6,077 nucleotides of DNA. Origin: Pseudomonadota bacterium. Its GTDB lineage: Bacteria; Pseudomonadota; Gammaproteobacteria; Xanthomonadales; Xanthomonadaceae. The notes under the pieces are model-generated. The model made no database searches, was not told where the DNA came from, and was given only the letters and a program-made list of their open reading frames with translations. The position numbers were made by a program, and so were the translations under genes. Below, in pieces: positions 4,864-6,077 of the stretch. The stretch spans positions 1-6,077 of the forward strand of contig JAEXLY010000103.1 in NCBI GenBank assembly GCA_023444765.1, read 5' to 3'. Numbering within the stretch: position 1 is the stretch's first letter; each line of letters begins with the position of its first letter.

Positions 4864-4980
4864 AGTGGACGCGCTAGGATAGCGGCCGCTGGGCTTAACC
4901 GCCACTGACGCCTCCCCTCCGACCCGTCCGGGGCCGACAAGTTCACTGCCGGCCGTGGCCGCTTCATCTTTGCGAAGCCG

Positions 4981-5763
4981 ATGACCGACTCTCCCCTGCT
5001 GATCGAAGACCGCGGCGCCGTCCGCGTCATCACCATCCATCGCCCCGAGCGCCTGAACGCGCTGGATTCGGCGACCATCGGCGCGCTGCACGCCGCCGCC
5101 GACGCGGCCGCCGAGGACCCGTCCGTGCGCGTGGTCGTGCTGACCGGTGCGGGCCCCAAGGCCTTCGTGGCCGGGGCCGACATCTCCGAGATGTCCGGCC
5201 TGACCCCGAGCGAAGGCCGCGATTTCGCCCTGCGCGGCCAGCGCATGATGCGGCGGCTGGAGACCCTGCCCAAGCCGGTGATCGCGATGGTGAACGGCTT
5301 CGCCCTGGGCGGCGGCCTGGAGCTGGCGATGTGCTGCCACCTGCGCATCGCATCGGAGACCGCCAAGGTCGGCCAGCCCGAGATCAACCTCGGCCTGATC
5401 CCCGGCTTCGGCGGCACCCAGCGCCTGCTGCGGCTGGCAGGCCGCGCCGCGACGCTGGAACTGTGCCTGGCCGGCGCGCCGGTCGATGCCGCGCGCGCGC
5501 TGCAGCTGGGTATCGTCAACCGCGTGGTGCCGGCCGCCGAACTGGAAGCGGCGACGATGGCGCTGGCGACGCAGCTGGCCGCCGCCGCACCGCTGGCGCT
5601 GCGCGGCATCCTGGACTGCGTCAACACCGGCGGCGAATGCGGCATCGAGGAAGGCCTGGCCTACGAAGCGGCGCAGTTCGGCCTGGTGTTCTCCACCGAC
5701 GACATGCGCGAAGGCACGTCCGCCTTCCTCGACAAGCGCAAGCCGGACTTCCGCGGGCACTGA
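4981..5763 (+). CDS. Enoyl-CoA hydratase (crotonase)
   Basis: This 260-residue protein has all the parts of a working short-chain enoyl-CoA hydratase. The segments are the substrate-site AFVAGADI (61-68, Ala66 in the oxyanion hole), NGFALGGGLELAM (105-117, Gly111 in the oxyanion hole, Glu114 catalytic), GQPEINLGLIPGFGGTQRL (131-149, Glu134 the second catalytic Glu) and the C-terminal FLDKRKPDF (249-257). The enzyme adds water to trans-2-enoyl-CoA in fatty acid or amino acid breakdown; the exact acyl substrate cannot be read from sequence. The start follows a weak Shine-Dalgarno and is supported by the typical N-terminus (VRVITIHRPERLNALD). It is probably co-transcribed with the following gene, 8 bp away. 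It is a paralogue of the 1530-2276 gene but differs at the first catalytic Glu. Confidence 0.96.
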   Translation: MTDSPLLIEDRGAVRVITIHRPERLNALDSATIGALHAAADAAAEDPSVRVVVLTGAGPKAFVAGADISEMSGLTPSEGRDFALRGQRMMRRLETLPKPVIAMVNGFALGGGLELAMCCHLRIASETAKVGQPEINLGLIPGFGGTQRLLRLAGRAATLELCLAGAPVDAARALQLGIVNRVVPAAELEAATMALATQLAAAAPLALRGILDCVNTGGECGIEEGLAYEAAQFGLVFSTDDMREGTSAFLDKRKPDFRGH

Positions 5764-5771
5764 GTCGGCAG

Positions 5772-6077
5772 ATGGACCCGACGCCCCCTCCCGCCACGGC
5801 CTGCCCGCCCACGACCCGCGTGGACGGCGCACGCCTGGCGGCCCTGCTGCAGGCCGGCGACGTCGATGCCGCCATCGACGCCGGGCTGATGGAGTTCCGC
5901 GACGATCCCGGGCTGGACCCGGTGGCGCGCGCACTCATCGAGGGGACACGCCTGCGCCTGCGCCAGGCCTGGGAGGCACGCGAGCGCTACCGGGCCCGCG
6001 CGGCGCGCCTGGCGGCACGGGCGCAGGCACGCGAAGCGCGGCGCTCTTCCGCGACCACCGCACCGGCGGGTACGCCT
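5772..6077 (+). CDS. Unknown Arg/Ala-rich helical protein, 3' end beyond the window
   Basis: From ATG at 5772 the frame is open for 102 codons to the window edge. The N-terminus is Pro/Thr-rich (residues 4-15). It is followed by an ordered-looking helical part, GARLAALLQAGDVDAAIDAG (19-38), then LMEFRDDPGLDPVARALIEG (39-58). Next is a long Arg/Ala/Glu helix at about 59-95 (RLRLRQAWEARERYRARAAR onwards) that could form a coiled coil or bind nucleic acid. A Ser/Thr/Ala/Pro tail follows. I do not recognise a named family. The 8 bp gap after the hydratase stop suggests one operon, although the Shine-Dalgarno is weak. No signal peptide or membrane segment is visible, so the protein is probably cytoplasmic. 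Confidence 0.75.
   Translation, partial: MDPTPPPATACPPTTRVDGARLAALLQAGDVDAAIDAGLMEFRDDPGLDPVARALIEGTRLRLRQAWEARERYRARAARLAARAQAREARRSSATTAPAGTP

Larger units (their letters stand above)
4789..4980. promoter_or_regulatory. Divergent promoter region between the FKBP and enoyl-CoA hydratase genes
   Basis: This 192 bp spacer must hold the start sites of both genes. A weak -10 candidate for the FKBP gene is TATCCT on the minus strand (4881-4876), with four of six consensus bases and no good -35. The hydratase ATG at 4981 is preceded by GAAG, a weak Shine-Dalgarno. Two GC-rich hairpins (4816-4831 and 4843-4863) lie between the -10 candidate and the FKBP start and so may be in its leader. Confidence 0.4.

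Noticed and set aside
3832..4908. A 358-residue plus-strand open frame with Leu/His/Val-rich sequence
   Set aside because: It is antisense to the FKBP and DUF1289 genes and crosses the terminator; the apparent hydrophobicity comes from reading the opposite strand.
4789..5934. Upstream extension of the FKBP frame across the enoyl-CoA hydratase gene
   Set aside because: The signal peptide and Shine-Dalgarno place the true start at 4788. The extension is antisense to a well-supported hydratase and has His/Gln/Arg-rich shadow composition.

Overview
The window is very GC-rich (roughly 70% by eye), densely coding DNA from a Gram-negative proteobacterium. Evidence for an outer-membrane organism is indirect: a Mip/FkpA-type periplasmic FKBP with a signal peptide and a PCu(A)C-type periplasmic copper chaperone. 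GC content, protein style and gene types suggest a gammaproteobacterium of the Xanthomonadaceae/Lysobacteraceae (Lysobacter, Luteimonas or Xanthomonas relatives), but that assignment is inference without a search. I see no rRNA, tRNA, CRISPR array, insertion sequence or phage gene.

Layout, left to right. (1) At 2-697 on the minus strand lies a gene running off the left edge. It encodes an exported Gly/Ala/Ser/Asp/Asn-rich low-complexity protein with a strong ribosome binding site. Upstream of it is about 350 bp of non-coding DNA holding a sigma-54-like element, a cluster of small dyads and a GAAA-loop hairpin. (2) A PCu(A)C copper chaperone gene (minus, 1048-1491) is divergent from a crotonase-fold gene (plus, 1530-2276) across a 38 bp spacer. 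The crotonase's active-site residues fit a delta3,delta2-enoyl-CoA isomerase better than a hydratase. (3) A tightly overlapping minus-strand operon reads DUF1289 zinc-binding-like protein (3796-3984), CoA-type Nudix hydrolase (3173-3799) and 3-mercaptopyruvate sulfurtransferase (2319-3173), with junctions GTGA and TGATG. (4) Just upstream of that operon is a convincing intrinsic terminator (4003-4034) that ends the transcript of a periplasmic FKBP-type prolyl isomerase (minus, 4075-4788). (5) After a 192 bp divergent spacer with two hairpins comes a catalytically complete enoyl-CoA hydratase (plus, 4981-5763). It is followed 8 bp later by an Arg/Ala-rich protein of unknown function that runs off the right edge.

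Functionally this is mostly housekeeping: two crotonase-family enzymes with different active sites (isomerase-like and hydratase), sulfur transfer, CoA/nucleotide clean-up, periplasmic copper handling and periplasmic protein folding. I do not see a new defence or mobile system. The least explained parts are the low-complexity secreted protein with its possible sigma-54 control region, the FKBP with a replaced active-site tryptophan, and the unknown protein at the right edge.
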